A stretch of 64,000 nt of DNA, taken from NCBI RefSeq assembly GCF_910594005.1, contig NC_057827.1:868001-932000 (forward strand), in the 5' to 3' direction. Shown piece after piece: positions 1 through 11,494 of this stretch; within the stretch, counting starts at the first letter, position 1, and the number at the start of each line of letters is the position of its first letter. A model generated the notes under the pieces. That model was not told the DNA's origin and did not search any database. It saw only the letters and a program-made list of their open reading frames with translations. The DNA comes from Cervus elaphus. Taxonomy: Eukaryota > Chordata > Mammalia > Artiodactyla > Cervidae. The position numbers and the translations under genes are program-made.

Positions 1-353
1 AGTTTTCAAAGGATGTGAGGCCTCCGGTCGCGATGAGGTGAGGAACTAGGTCTTTCTCTGTGGTCTCCACAGGGGATTCAGACATCCTTTCTTCTTGGGA
101 GATGCAAGACGAGCCTGCATTCAAGTCACTGCAGGGATATCCGGCCTTATTTCGAGTCAGGGCATCGCGGTGTCCATTCCACTTGAGGCCGCAAACTCAA
201 CATCCCTCTCACATACCTAGAGCTGAGAGAAGCCTCCTCTTGAGGTGCTTGTGGTAAGGTGGTATTCCTCAGGAGTCGAAGCCAGGGACTAACCTCTCAT
301 CTCGTGTTGATTCTTGGTCCACGGAGCTCTTTCATGTTGCTACAGTGACCTCA
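1..353 (+). repeat. Satellite unit M0, partial, ?-n-t3
   Basis: Last 353 bp of a unit cut by the window edge. Distal class n, tail t3. Has 'gaggtgaggaac' where most copies read 'gaggtggggaac' (shared with M22), and 'actcaacatcc' near 195-205, which removes the second BamHI-like site. Confidence 0.95.
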
Positions 354-1149
354 GGATCCCTCTAGCCTTGAAACAGTGTTCTTGGGGTTTCTCTGGAGTG
401 CCATCAAGGAAATCAAGGCTCCTTTCATGTGTGATATGCAACACGGAATTGCTCTGCACGCAGTGCAGGGGAATCGGGCCTCATCTCGCGGCGAGGGGGA
501 AGTCTCATGGTTTTTCTCGAGTTGCGGCGGGAACCTGGGGTATATTCTCGAGTTACGACGGGGATGGCCCTTCCACCCACGTGTTTCTTCAGCGACGTCA
601 GGACTCCTGCCTAGTTGCGAGGGACAACTCTGGATTCTCCTCGACGCTTGGCAGGGCAATTGGGACGCCTCTCCAGCTGAGGCGGGAGACCAAGTGTCCC
701 TTTCCAAGTGCCACAGGAATCCTGGGACTCCTATCAAGTTTCACGAGGAGTCAGGCATCGTCTCCTTTGGAGGCACTGATCTCCGCGTACCTCTGGAGTT
801 TTCAAAGGATGTGAGGCTATCGGTCGCGATGAGGTGGGGAACTAAGTCTTTCTCTGTGCTTTCCACAGGGGATTCAGACATCCTTTCGTCCTGGGAGATG
901 CAAGACGAGCCTGCATTGAAGTCACTGCAGGGATATCCGGCCTTATTTCGAGTCAGGGCATCGCGGTGTCCATTCCACTTGAGGCCGCAAACTCAGGGTC
1001 CCTCTCACATACCTAGAGCTGAGAGAAGCCTCCTCTTGAGGTGCTTGTGGTAAGGTGGTATTCCTCTGGAGACGAATCCAGGGACTAACCTCTTTTTTCG
1101 AGTTGATTTTTGGTCCACAGAGTTCTTTCGTGTTGCTACAGTGACCTCA
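354..1149 (+). repeat. Satellite unit M1, W-w-t1
   Basis: Typical W unit. Carries 'gtgatatgcaacacgg', also in M5 and M8; all three follow a t3 tail with 'ctttcatgttg', so they share a local ancestor. Has 'ctcgacgcttgg' for the usual 'ctcgaggcttgg'. Confidence 0.95.
516..701 (+). repeat. 31-bp subrepeat core, shown in unit M1 (six consecutive subunits)
   Basis: Unit positions 163-348 divide into six 31-bp blocks, here 516-546, 547-577, 578-608, 609-639, 640-670 and 671-701. Blocks 1 and 2 both open with CTCGAGTT followed by 'gcggcggga' or 'acgacgggg'; block 4 has 'cctagttgcgagggac'; block 5 opens CTCGAGG; block 6 has 'ccagctgaggcgggagac'. CTCGAG sites lie at unit positions 163, 194 and 287, spacings of 31 and 3 x 31. 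The same period continues more weakly through the rest of the unit, with a phase slip mostly between positions ~500 and ~630 by hand alignment. This is the ancestral short repeat from which the long unit was amplified. Confidence 0.85.
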
Positions 1150-1945
1150 GGATCCCTCTATCCTTGAAACAGTGTTCTTGGGGTTTCTCTGGAGTGCCAT
1201 CAAGGAAATCAAGGCTCCTTTCATGTGTGATGTGCAACACGGAATTGCTCTGCACGCAGTACAGGGGAATCGGGCCTCATCTCGCATCGAGGGGGAAGTC
1301 TCATGGTTTTTCTCGAGTTGCGGCGGGAACCTGGGGTATATTCTCGAGTTACGACGGGGATGGCCCTTCCACACACGTGTGTGTTCAGCCATGTCAGGAC
1401 TCCTGCCTAGTTGCGAGGGACAACTCGGGATTCTCCTCGAGGCTTTGCAGGGCAATTGGGACGCCTCTCCAGCTGAGACGGGAGACCAAGGGTCCCTTTC
1501 CACGTGCCACAGGAATCCTGGGTCTCCTATCAAGTTTCACGAGGAGTCAGGCATCGTCTCCTTTGGAAGGACTGATCTCCGCGTACCTCTGGAGTTTTCA
1601 AAGGATGTGAGGCCTCCGGTCGCGATGAGGTGGGGAACTAGGTGTTTCTCTGTGGTCTCCACAGGGGATTCAGACATCCTTTCTTCTTGGGAGATGCAAG
1701 ACGAGCCTGCATTCAAGTCACTGCAGGGATATCCGGCCTTATTTCGAGTCAGGGCATCGCGGTGTCCATTCCACTTGAGGCCGCAAACTCAGGATCCCTC
1801 TCACATACCTAGAGCTGAGAGAAGCCTCCTCTTGAGGTGCTTGTGGAAAGGTGGTATTCCTCTGGAGTCGAAGCCAGGGACTAACCTCTCATCTCGTGTT
1901 GATTCTTGGTCCACGGAGCTCTTTCGTGTTGCTACAGTGACCTCA
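1150..1945 (+). repeat. Satellite unit M2, L-n, t2/t3 hybrid tail
   Basis: L centre with an n distal block: a mosaic. Private 'ggaaggactgat' and 'gtggaaaggtgg' pair it with M11. Has a second BamHI site at 1792. Confidence 0.95.
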
Positions 1946-2741
1946 GGATCCCTCTAGCCTTGAAACAGTGTTCTTGGGGTTTCTCTGGAGTGCCATCAAG
2001 GAAATCAAGGCTCCTTTCATGTGTGATGTGCAACACGGAATTGCTCTGCACGCAGTGCAGGGGAATCGGGCCTCATCACGCGGCGAGAGGGAAGACTCAT
2101 GGTTTTTCTCGAGTTGCGGCGGGAACCTGGGGTAAATTCTCGAGTTACGACGCGGATGGCCCTTCCACACACGTGTTTCTTCAGCGACGTCAGGACTCCT
2201 GCCTAGTTGCGAGGGACAACTCGGGATTCTCCTCGAGGCTTTGCAGGGCAATTGGGACGCCTCTCCAGCTGAGACGGGAGACCAAGGGTCCCTTTCCACG
2301 TGCCACAGGAATCCTGGGTCTCCTATCAAGTTTCACGAGGAGTCAGGCATCGTCTCCTTTGGAGGCACTGATCTCCGCATACCTCTGGAGTTTTCAAAGG
2401 ATTTGAGGCCTCCTTTCGCGATGAGGTGGGGAACTAGGTCTTTCTCTGTGGTCTCCACAGGGGATTCAGACACCCTTTCGTTTTGGGAGATGCAAGACGA
2501 GCCTGCATTCCAGTCACTGCAGGGATATCCGGCCTTATTTCGAGTCAGGGCATCGCGGTGTCCATTCCACTTGAGGTCGCAAACTCAGGGTCCCTCTCAC
2601 ATACCTAGAGCTGAGAGAAGCCTCCTCTTGAGGTGCTTGTGGTAAGGTGGTATTCCTCTGGAGTCGAAGCCAGGGACTAACCTCTCTTTTTGAGTTGATT
2701 TTTGGTCCACAGAGTTCTTTCGTGTTGCTACAGTGACCTCA
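1946..2741 (+). repeat. Satellite unit M3, L-l, t2/t1 hybrid tail
   Basis: Typical L centre and distal block. 'catcacgcgg' and 'gacgcggatgg' pair it with M12. T to A at 2135 ('ggggtaaattc'). Tail starts as t2 and ends as t1 ('cacagagttc'). Confidence 0.95.
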
Positions 2742-3536
2742 GGATCCCTCTAGCCTTGAAACAGTGTTCTTGGGGTTTCTCTGGAGTGCCATGAAGGAAA
2801 TCAAGGCTCCTTTCATGTGTGATGTGCAACACAGAATTGCTCTGCACGCAGTGCAGGGGAATCGGGCCACATCTCGCGGCGAGGGGGAAGTCTCATGGTT
2901 TTTCTCGAGTTGCGGTGGGAACCTGGGGTATATTCTCGAGTTACGACGGGGATGGCCCTTCCACACACGTGTTTGTTCAGCCATGTCCGGACTCCTGCCT
3001 AGTTGCGAGACACAACTCGGGATTCTCCTCGAGGCTTGGCAAGGCAATTGGGACGCCTCTCCAGCTGAGGCGGGAGACCAAGGGTCCCTTTCCACGTGCC
3101 ACAAGAATCCTGGGACTCCTATCAAGTTTCACGAGGAGTCAGGCATCGTCTCCTTTGGAGGCACTGATCTCCGCGTACCTCTGGAGTTTTCAAAGGATGT
3201 GAGGCCTCCGGTCGCGATGAGGTGGGGAACTAGGTGTTTCTCTGTGGTCTCCACAGGGGATTCAGACATCCTTTCTTCTTGGGAGATGCAAGACGAGCCT
3301 GCATTCAAGTCACTGCAGGGATATCCGGCCTATTTCGAGTCAGGGCATCACGGTGTCCATTCCACTTGAGGCCGCAAACTCAAGATCCCTCTCACATACC
3401 TAGAGCTGAGAGAAGCCTCCTCTTGAGGTGCTTGTGGTAAGGTGGTATTCCTCAGGAGTCGAAGCCAGGGACTAACCTCTCATCTCGTGTTGATTCTTGG
3501 TCCACGGAGCTCTTTCATGTTGCTACAGTGACCTCA
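2742..3536 (+). repeat. Satellite unit M4, E-n-t3 (795 bp)
   Basis: E centre but with 'ttcagccatgtc' from L-type copies. One T is missing near 3331 ('ccggcctatttc'). Has 'gccatgaagg' in the left part, the marker that usually accompanies E centres. Pairs with M13. Confidence 0.95.
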
Positions 3537-4331
3537 GGATCCCTCTAGCCTTGAAACAGTGTTTTTGGGGTTTCTCTGGAGTGCCATCAAGGAAATCAAG
3601 GCTCCTTTCATGTGTGATATGCAACACGGAATTGCTCTGCACGCAGTGCAGGGGAATCGGGCCTCATCTCGCGGCGAGGGGGAAGTCTCATGGTTTTTCT
3701 CGAGTTGCGGCGGGAACCTGGGGTATATTCTCGAGTTACGACGGGGATGGTCCTTCCACCCACGTGTTTCTTCAGCGACGTCAGGACTCCTGCCTAGTTG
3801 CGAGGGACAACTCGGGATTCTCCTCGAGGCTTTGCAGGGCAATTGGGACGCCTCTCCAGCTGAGACAGGAGACCTAGGGTCCCTTTCCACGTGCCACAAG
3901 AATCCTGGGACTCCTATCAAGTTTCACGAGGAGTCAGGCATCGTCTCCTTTGGAGGCACTGATCTCCGTGTACCTCTGGAGTTTTCAAAGGATGTGAGGC
4001 CTCCGGTCGCGATGAGGTGGGGAACTAGGTCTTTCTCTGTGGTCTCCACAGGGGATTCAGACATCCTTTCATCTTGGGAGATGCAAGACGAGCCTGCGTT
4101 CAAGTCACTGCAGGGATATCCAGCCTTATTTCGCGTCAGGGCATCGCGGTGTCCATTCCACTTGAGGCCGCAAACTCAGGGTCCCTCTCACATACCTAGA
4201 GCTGAGAGAAGCCTCCTCTTGAGGTGCTTGTGGTAAGGTGGTATTCCTCTGGAGTCGAAGCCAGGGACTAACCTCTCATCTCGAGTTGATTTTTGCCCAC
4301 GGAGCTCTTTCGTGTTGCTACAGTGACCTCA
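3537..4331 (+). repeat. Satellite unit M5, L-n-t2 (795 bp)
   Basis: L centre with n distal block. 'gtgatatgcaac' shared with M1 and M8. One G is missing near 4295 in the tail ('atttttgcccacgg'). Confidence 0.95.
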
Positions 4332-5127
4332 GGATCCCTCTAGCCTTGAAACAGTGTTCTTGGGGTTTCTCTGGAGTGCCATGAAGGAAATCAAGGCTCC
4401 TTTCATGTGTGATGTGCAACACGGAATTGCTCTGCACGCAGTGCAGGGGAATCGGGCCTCATCTCGCGGCGAGGGGGAAGTCTCATGGTTTTTCTCGAGT
4501 TGCGGCGGGAACCTGGGGTATATTCTCGAGTTACGATGGGGATGGCCCTTCCACCCACGTGTTTCTTCAGCGACGTCAGGACTCCTGCCTAGTTGCAAGG
4601 GACAACTCTGGATTCTCCTCGAGGTTTGGCAGGGCAATTGGGACGCCTCTCCAGCTGAGGCGGGAGACCAAGGGTCCCTTTCCAAGTGCCACAGGAATCC
4701 TGGGACTCCTATCAAGTTTCACGAGGAGTCAGCCATCGTCTCCTTTGGAGGCACTGATCTCCGCATACCTCTGGAATTTTCAAAGGATGTGAGGCTATCG
4801 GTCGCGATGAGGTGGGGAACTAAGTCTTTCTCTGTGCTTTCCACAGGGGATTCAGACATCCTTTCGTCCTGGGAGAGGCAAGATGAGCCTGCATTGAAGT
4901 CACTGCAGGGATATCCGGCCTTATTTCGAGTCAGGGCATCGCGGTGTCCATTCCACTTGAGGCCGCAAACTCAGGGTCCCTCTCACATACCTAGAGCTGA
5001 GAGAAGCCTCCTCTTGAGGTGCTTGTGGTAAGGTGGTATTCCTCTGGAGACGAATCCAGGGACTAACCTCTCTTTTCGAGTTGATTTTTGGTCCACAGAT
5101 TTCTTTCGTGTTGCTACAGTGACCTCA
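4332..5127 (+). repeat. Satellite unit M6, W-w-t1
   Basis: W unit with 'gccatgaagg' at the left, 'ttgcaagggac' in the centre (as in M48 and M54) and 'gtttggcagg'. Tail reads 'cacagatttc', shared with the M15 tail. Confidence 0.95.
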
Positions 5128-5923
5128 GGATCCCTCTATACTTGAAACAGTGTTCTTGGGGTTTCTCTGGAGTGCCATCAAGGAAATCAAGGCTCCTTTC
5201 ATGTGTGATGTGCAAGACGGAATAGCTCTGCACGCAGTACAGGGGAATCAGGCCTCATCTCGCATCGAGGGGGAAGTCTCATGGTTTTTCTCGAGTTGCG
5301 GCGGGAACCTGGGGTATATTCTCGAGTTAAGACGGGGATGGCCCTTCCACCCACGTGTTTGTTCAGCCACGTCAGGACTCCTGCCTAGTTGCGAGGGACA
5401 ACTCGGGATTCTCCTCGAGGCTTGGCAGGGCAATTGGGACCCCTCTCCAGCTGAGGCGGGAGACCAAGGGTCCCTTTCCACGTGCCACAAGAATCCTGGG
5501 ACTCCTATCAAGTTTCACGAGGAGTCAGGCATCGTCTCCTTTGGAGGCACTGATCTCCGCGTACCTCTGGAGTTTTCAAAGGATGTGAGGCCTCCGGTCG
5601 CGATGAGGTGGGGAACTAGGTCTTTCTCTGTGGTCTCCACAGGGGATTCAGACATCCTTTCTTCTTGGGAGATGCAAGACGAGCCTGCATTCAAGTCACT
5701 GCAGGGATATCCGGCCTTATTTCGAGTCAGGGCATCACGGTGTCCATTCCACTTGAGGCCGCAAACTCAAGATCCCTCTCACATACCTAGAGCTGAGAGA
5801 AGCCTCCTCTTGAGGTGCTTGTGGTAAGGTGGTATTTCTCAGGAGTCGAAGCCAGGGACTAACCTCTCATCTCGTGTTGATTCTTGGTCCACGGAGCTCT
5901 TTCATGTTGCTACAGTGACCTCA
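5128..5923 (+). repeat. Satellite unit M7, N-n-t3
   Basis: Typical N unit with left markers 'gtgcaagacgg' and 'cgcatcgag'. 'gagttaagacgg' replaces 'gagttacgacgg'. Pairs with M16 in the nine-unit block. Confidence 0.95.
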
Positions 5924-6719
5924 GGATCCCTCTAGCCTTGAAACAGTGTTCTTGGGGTTTCTCTGGAGTGCCATCAAGGAAATCAAGGCTCCTTTCATGT
6001 GTGATATGCAACACGGAATTGCTCTGCACGCAGTGCAGGGGAATCGGGCCTCATCTCGCGGCGAGGGGGAAGTCTCATGGTTTTTCTCGAGTTGCGGCGG
6101 GAACCTGGGGTATATTCTCGAGTTACGACGGGGATGGCCCTTCCACCCACGTGTTTCTTCAGCGATGTCAGGACTCCTGCCTACTTGCGAGGGACAACTC
6201 GGGATTCTCCTCGAGGCTTTGCAGGGCAATTGGGACGCCTCTCCAGCTGAGACGGGAGACCAAGGGTCCCTTTCCACGTGCCACAGGAATACTGGGTCTC
6301 CTATCAAGTTTCACGAGGAGTCAGGCATCGTCTCCTTTGGAGGCACTGATCTCCGCATACCTCTGGAGTTTTCAAAGGATTTGAGGCCTCCTGTCGCAAT
6401 GAGGTGGGGAACTAGGTCTTTCTCTGTGGTCTCCACAGGGGATTCAGACATCCTTTCGTCCTGGGAGATGCAAGACGAGCCTGCATTGAAGTCACTGCAG
6501 GGATATCCGGCCTTATTTCGAGTCAGGGCATCGCGGTGTCCATTCCACTTGAGGCCGCAAACTCAGGGTCCCTCTCACATACCTAGAGCTGAGAGAAGCC
6601 TCCTCTTGAGGTGCTTGTGGTAAGGTGGTATTCCTCTGGAGACGAATCCAGGGACTAACCTCTCTTTTCGAGTTGATTTTTGGTCCACAGAGTTCTTTCG
6701 TGTTGCTACAGTGACCTCA
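5924..6719 (+). repeat. Satellite unit M8, L-l/w-t1
   Basis: Distal block begins as l ('ggatttgagg') and ends as w ('catcctttcgtcctgg', 'cattgaag'), so a conversion breakpoint lies between about 6,400 and 6,460. 'gtgatatgcaac' as in M1 and M5. Confidence 0.95.
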
Positions 6720-7515
6720 GGATCCCTCTATCCTTGAAACAGTGTTCTTGGGGTTTCTCTGGAGTGCCATCAAGGAAATCAAGGCTCCTTTCATGTGTGA
6801 TGTGCAACACGGAATTGCTCTGCACGCAGTAAAGGGGAATCGGGCCTCATCTCGCATCGAGGGGGAAGTCTCATGGTTTTTCTCGAGTTGCGGCGGGAAC
6901 CTGGGGTATATTCTCGAGTTACGACGGGGATGGCCCTTCCACCCACGTGTTTGTTCAGCCACGTCAGGACTCCTGCCTAGTTGCGAGGGACAACTCGGGA
7001 TTCTCCTCGAGGCTTGGCAGGGCAATTGGAACGCCTCTCCAGCTGAGGCGGGAGACCAAGGGTCCCTTTCCACGTGCCACCAGAATCCTGGGACTCCTAT
7101 CAAATTTCACGAGGAGTCAGGCATCGTCTCCTTTGGAGGCACTGATCTCCGCGTACCTCTGGAGTTTTCAAAGGATGTGAGGCCTCCGGTCGCGATGAGG
7201 TGGGGAACTAGGTGTTTCTCTGTGGTCTCCACAGGGGATTCAGACATCCTTTCTTCTTGGGAGATGCAAGACGAGCCTGCATTCAAGTCACTGCAGGGAT
7301 ATCCAGCCTTATTTCGCGTCAGGGCATCGCGGTGTCCATTCCACTTGAGACCGCAAACTCAGGGTCCCTCTCACATACCTAGAGCTGAGAGAAGCCTCCT
7401 CTTGAGGTGCTTGTGGTGAGGTGGTATTCCTCTGGAGTCGAAGCCAGGGAGTAACCTCTCATCTCGAGTTGATTTTTGGCCCACGGAGCTCTTTCGTGTT
7501 GCTAGAGTGACCTCA
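6720..7515 (+). repeat. Satellite unit M9, N-n-t2
   Basis: N unit with 'ggcaattggaacg' and 'gccaccagaatcc'. Left part has 'caacacgg' with 'cgcatcgag', an unusual pairing. Tail reads 'gtggtgagg' and 'gggagtaacc'. Confidence 0.95.
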
Positions 7516-8311
7516 GGATCCCTCTAGCCTTGAAACAGTGTTCTTGGGGTTTCTCTGGAGTGCCATCAAGGAAATCAAGGCTCCTTTCATGTGTGATGTG
7601 CAACACGGAATTGCTCTGCACGCAGTGCAGGGGAATCGGGCCTCATCTCGCGGCGAGGGGGAAGTCTCATGGTTTTTCTCGAGTTGCGGCGGGAACCCGG
7701 GGTATATTCTCGAGTTACGACGGGGATGGCCCTTCCACCCACGTGTTTCTTCAGCGACGTCAGGACTCCTGCCTAGTTGCGAGGGACAACTCTGGATTCT
7801 CCTCGAGGCTTGGCAGGGCAATTGGGACGCCTCCCCAGCTGAGGCGGGAGACCAAGTGTCCCTTTCCAAGTGCCACAGGAATCCTGGGTCTCCTATCAAG
7901 TTTCACGAGGAGTCAGGCATCGTCTCCTTTGGAGGCACTGATCTCCGCGTACCTCTGGAGTTTTCAAAGGATGTGAGGCTATCGGTCGCGATGAGGTGGG
8001 GAACTAAGTCTTTCTCTGTGCTTTCCACAGGGGATTCAGACATCCTTTCGTCCTGGGAGATGCAAGACGAGCCTGCATTGAAGTCACTGCAGGGATATCC
8101 GGCCTTATTTCGAGTCAGGGCATCGCGGTGTCCATTCCACTTGAGGCCGCAAACTCAGGGTCCCTCTCACATACCTAGAGCTGAGAGAAGCCTCCTCTTG
8201 AGGTGCTTGTGGTAAGGTGGTATTCCTCTGGAGACGAATCCAGGGACTAACCTCTCTTTTCGAGTTGATTTTTGGTCCACAGAGTTCTTTCGTGTTGCTA
8301 CAGTGACCTCA
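7516..8311 (+). repeat. Satellite unit M10, W-w-t1
   Basis: Typical W unit; 'gggaacccggggta' creates a rare CCCGGG site near 7695. First unit of the second nine-unit block, pairing with M1. Confidence 0.95.
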
Positions 8312-9107
8312 GGATCCCTCTATCCTTGAAACAGTGTTCTTGGGGTTTCTCTGAAGTTCCATCAAGGAAATCAAGGCTCCTTTCAAGTGTGATGTGCAAG
8401 ACGGAATTGCTCTGCACGCAGTACAGGGGAATCGGGCCTCATCTCGCATCGAGGGGGAAGTCTCATGGTTTTTCTCGAGTTGCGGCGGGAACCTGGGGTA
8501 TATTCTCGAGTTACGACGGGGATGGCCCTTCCACACACGTGTGTGTTCAGCCATGTCAGGACTCCTGCCTAGTTGCGAGGGACAACTCGGGATTCTCCTC
8601 GAGGCTTTGCAGGGCAATTGGGACGCTTCTCCAGCTGAGACGGGAGACCAAGGGTCCCTTTCCACGTGCCACAAGAATCCTGGGTCTCCTATCAAGTTTC
8701 ACGAGGAGTCAGGCATCGTCTCCTTTGGAAGGACTGATCTCCGCGTACCTCTGGAGTTTTCAAAGGATGTGAGGCCTCCGGTCGCGATGAGGTGGGGAAC
8801 TAGGTGTTTCTCTGTGGTCTCCACAGGGGATTCAGACATCCTTTCTTCTTGGGAGATGCAAGACGAGCCTGCATTCAAGTCACTGCAGGGATATCCGGCC
8901 TTATTTCGAGTCAGGGCATCGCGGTGTCCATTCCACTTGAGGCCGCAAACTCAGGATCCCTCTCACATACCTAGAGCTGAGAGAAGCCTCCTCTTGAGGT
9001 GCTTGTGGAAAGGTGGTATTCCTCTGGAGTCGAAGCCAGGGACTAACCTCTCATCTCGTGTTGATTCTTGGTCCACGGAGCTCTTTCGTGTTGCTACAGT
9101 GACCTCA
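8312..9107 (+). repeat. Satellite unit M11, L-n, t2/t3 hybrid tail
   Basis: Close partner of M2 ('ggaaggactgat' near 8727, 'gtggaaaggtgg'). Own changes include 'ctctgaagttcc' and 'tttcaagtgtg' in the left part. Second BamHI site present in the distal half. Confidence 0.95.
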
Positions 9108-9903
9108 GGATCCCTCTAGCCTTGAAACAGTGTACTTGGGGTTTCTCTGGAGTGCCATCAAGGAAATCAAGGCTCCTTTCATGTGTGATGTGCAACACGG
9201 AATTGCTCTGCACGCAGTGCAGGGGAATCGGGCCTCATCACGCGGCGAGGGGGAAGACTCATGGTTTTTCTCGAGTTGCGGCGGGAACCTGGGGTATATT
9301 CTCGAGTTACGACGCGGATGGCCCTTCCACACACGTGTTTCTTCAGCGACGTCAGGACTCCTGCCTAGTTGCGAGGGACAACTCGGGATTCTCCTCGAGG
9401 CTTTTCAGGGCAATTGGGACGCCTCTCCAGCTGAGACGGGAGACCAAGGGTCCCTTTCCACGTGCCACAGGAATCCTGGGTCTCCTATCAAGTTTCACGA
9501 GGAGTCAGGCATCGTCTCCTTTGGAGGCACTGATCTCCGCATACCTCTGGAGTTTTCAAAGGATTTGAGGCCTCCTGTCGCGATGAGGTGGGGAACTAGG
9601 TCTTTCTCTGTGGTCTCCACAGGGGATTCAGACACCCTTTCGTCTTGGGAGATGCAAGACGAGCCTGCATTCCAGTCACTGCAGGGATATCCGGCCTTAT
9701 TTCGAGTCAGGGCATCGCGGTGTCCATTCCACTTGACGTCGCAAACTCAGGGTCCCTCTCACATACCTAGAGCTGAGAGAAGCCTCCTCTTGAGGTGCTT
9801 GTGGTAAGGTGGTATTCCTCTGGAGTCGAAGCCAGGGACTAACCTCTCATCTCGAGTTGATTTTTGGTCCACGGAGCTCTTTCGTGTTGCTACAGTGACC
9901 TCA
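9108..9903 (+). repeat. Satellite unit M12, L-l-t2
   Basis: Partner of M3 ('catcacgcgg', 'gacgcggatgg', 'aagactcatgg'). Own changes: 'gtgtacttgg' at the left, 'gcttttcagg' in the centre, 'ttgacgtcgc' in the distal half. Confidence 0.95.
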
Positions 9904-10698
9904 GGATCCCTCTATCCTTGAAACAGTGTTCTTGGGGTTTCTCTGGAGTGCCATGAAGGAAATCAAGGCTCCTTTCATGTGTGATGTGCAACACAGAATT
10001 GCTCTGCACGCAATGCAGGGGAATCGGGCCTCATCTCGCGGCGAGGGGGAAGTCTCATGGTTTTTCTCGAGTTGCGGCGGGAACCTGGGGTATATTCGCG
10101 AGTTACGACGGGGATGGCCCTTCCACACACGTGTTTGTTCAGCCATGTCAGGACTCTTGCCTAGTTGTGAGACACAACTCGGGATTCTCCTCGAGGCTTG
10201 GCAAGGCAATTGGGACGCCTCTCCAGCTGAGGCGGGAGACCAAGGGTCCCTTTCCACGTGCCACAGGAATCCTGGGACTCCTATCAAGTTTCACGAGGAG
10301 TCAGGCATCGTCTCCTTTGGAGGCACTGATCTCCGCGTACCTCTGGAGTTTTCAAAGGATGTGAGGCCTCCAGTCGCGATGAGGTGGGGAACTAGGTCTT
10401 TCTCTGTGGTCTCCACAGGGGATTCAGACATCCTTTCATCTTGGGAGATGCAAGACGAGCCTGCATTCAAGTCACTGCAGGGATATCCAGCCTTATTTCG
10501 CGTCAGGGCATCGCGGTGTCCATTCCACTTGAGGCCGCAAACTCAGGGTCCCTCTCACATACCTAGAGCTGAGAGAAGCCTCCTCTTGATGTGCTTGTGG
10601 TAAGGTGGTATTCCTCTGGAGTCGAAGCCAGGACTAACCTCTCATCTCGTGTTGATTTTTGGCCCACGGAGCTCTTTCGTGTTGCTACAGTGACCTCA
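9904..10698 (+). repeat. Satellite unit M13, E-n, t2/t3 hybrid tail (795 bp)
   Basis: E centre with 'ttcagccatgtc', like its partner M4. One G is missing near 10631 ('agccaggac'). 'tattcgcgag' replaces the second XhoI site. Confidence 0.95.
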
Positions 10699-11494
10699 GG
10701 ATCCCTCTAGCCTTGAAACAGTGTTCTTGGGGTTTCTCTGGAGTGCCATCAAGGAAATCAAGGCTCCTTTCATGTGTGATGTGCAACACGGAATTGCTCT
10801 GCACGCAGTGCAGGGGAATCGGGCCTCATCTCGCGGCGAGGGGGAAGTCTCATGGTTTTTCTCGAGTTGCGGCGGGAACCTGGGGTATATTCTCGAGTTA
10901 CGACGGGGATGGCCCTTCCACACACGTGTGTGTTCAGCCATGTCAGGACTCCTGCCTAGTTGCGAGACACAACTCGGGATTCTCCTCGAGGCTTTGCAGG
11001 GCAATTGGGACGCCTCTCCAGCTGAGACGGGAGACCAAAGGTCCCTTTCCACGTGCCACAGGAATCCTGGGTCTCCTATCAAGTTTCACGAGGAGTCAGG
11101 CATCGTCTCCTTTGGAGGCACTGATCTCCGCGTACCTCTGGAGTTTTCAAAGGATGTGAGGCCTCCGGTCGCGATGAGGTGGGGAACTAGGTCTTTCTCT
11201 GTGGTCTCCACAGGGGATTCAGACATCCTTTCATCTTGGGAGGTGCAAGACGAGCCTGCATTCAAGTCACTGCAGGGATATCCGGCCTTATTTCGCGTCA
11301 GGGCATCGCGGTGTCCATTCCACTTGAGGCCACAAACTCAGGGTCCCTCTCACATACCTAGAGCTGAGAGAAGCCTCCTCTTGAGGTGCTTGTGGTAAGG
11401 TGGTATTCCTCTGGAGTCGAAGCCAGGGACTAACCTCTCATCTCGAGTTGCTTTTTGGCCCACGGAGCTCTTTCGTGTTGCTACAGTGACCTCA
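10699..11494 (+). repeat. Satellite unit M14, E/L mosaic-n-t2
   Basis: Centre starts with 'gagacacaactc' (E) and continues with 'ggctttgcag' and 'gagacggg' (L), placing a breakpoint near 10,975-10,993. This is the only unit that breaks the class match between the two nine-unit blocks. Confidence 0.95.

Larger units (their letters stand above)
354..7515 (+). repeat. Nine-unit block, copy 1 (M1-M9, 7,162 bp)
   Basis: Class order is W L L E L W N L N. Private variants are shared with the next nine units at the same place: 'ggaaggactgat' and 'gtggaaaggtgg' in M2 and M11; 'tcatcacgcggcgag' and 'gacgcggatgg' in M3 and M12; 'cacagatttc' just before M7 and M16. Reads as an older higher-order duplication, later blurred by substitutions and conversion. 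Confidence 0.75.

Noticed and set aside
516..701. CRISPR-like direct repeats of ~31 bp
   Set aside because: The subrepeats are contiguous and degenerate with no unique spacers, and the context is a eukaryotic satellite.
351..737. Recurrent 128-residue minus-strand frame
   Set aside because: Antisense shadow of the same satellite sequence; low stop-codon density in a GC-rich repeat is sufficient explanation.
376..1053. A tandem family of ~225-residue + strand proteins, one per unit
   Set aside because: Starts only at GTG in the annotated frame, no recognisable domain, frame changes every unit, and stops occur in several copies (M19, M30, M37, M45, M49, M61). High unit identity explains the recurrence.
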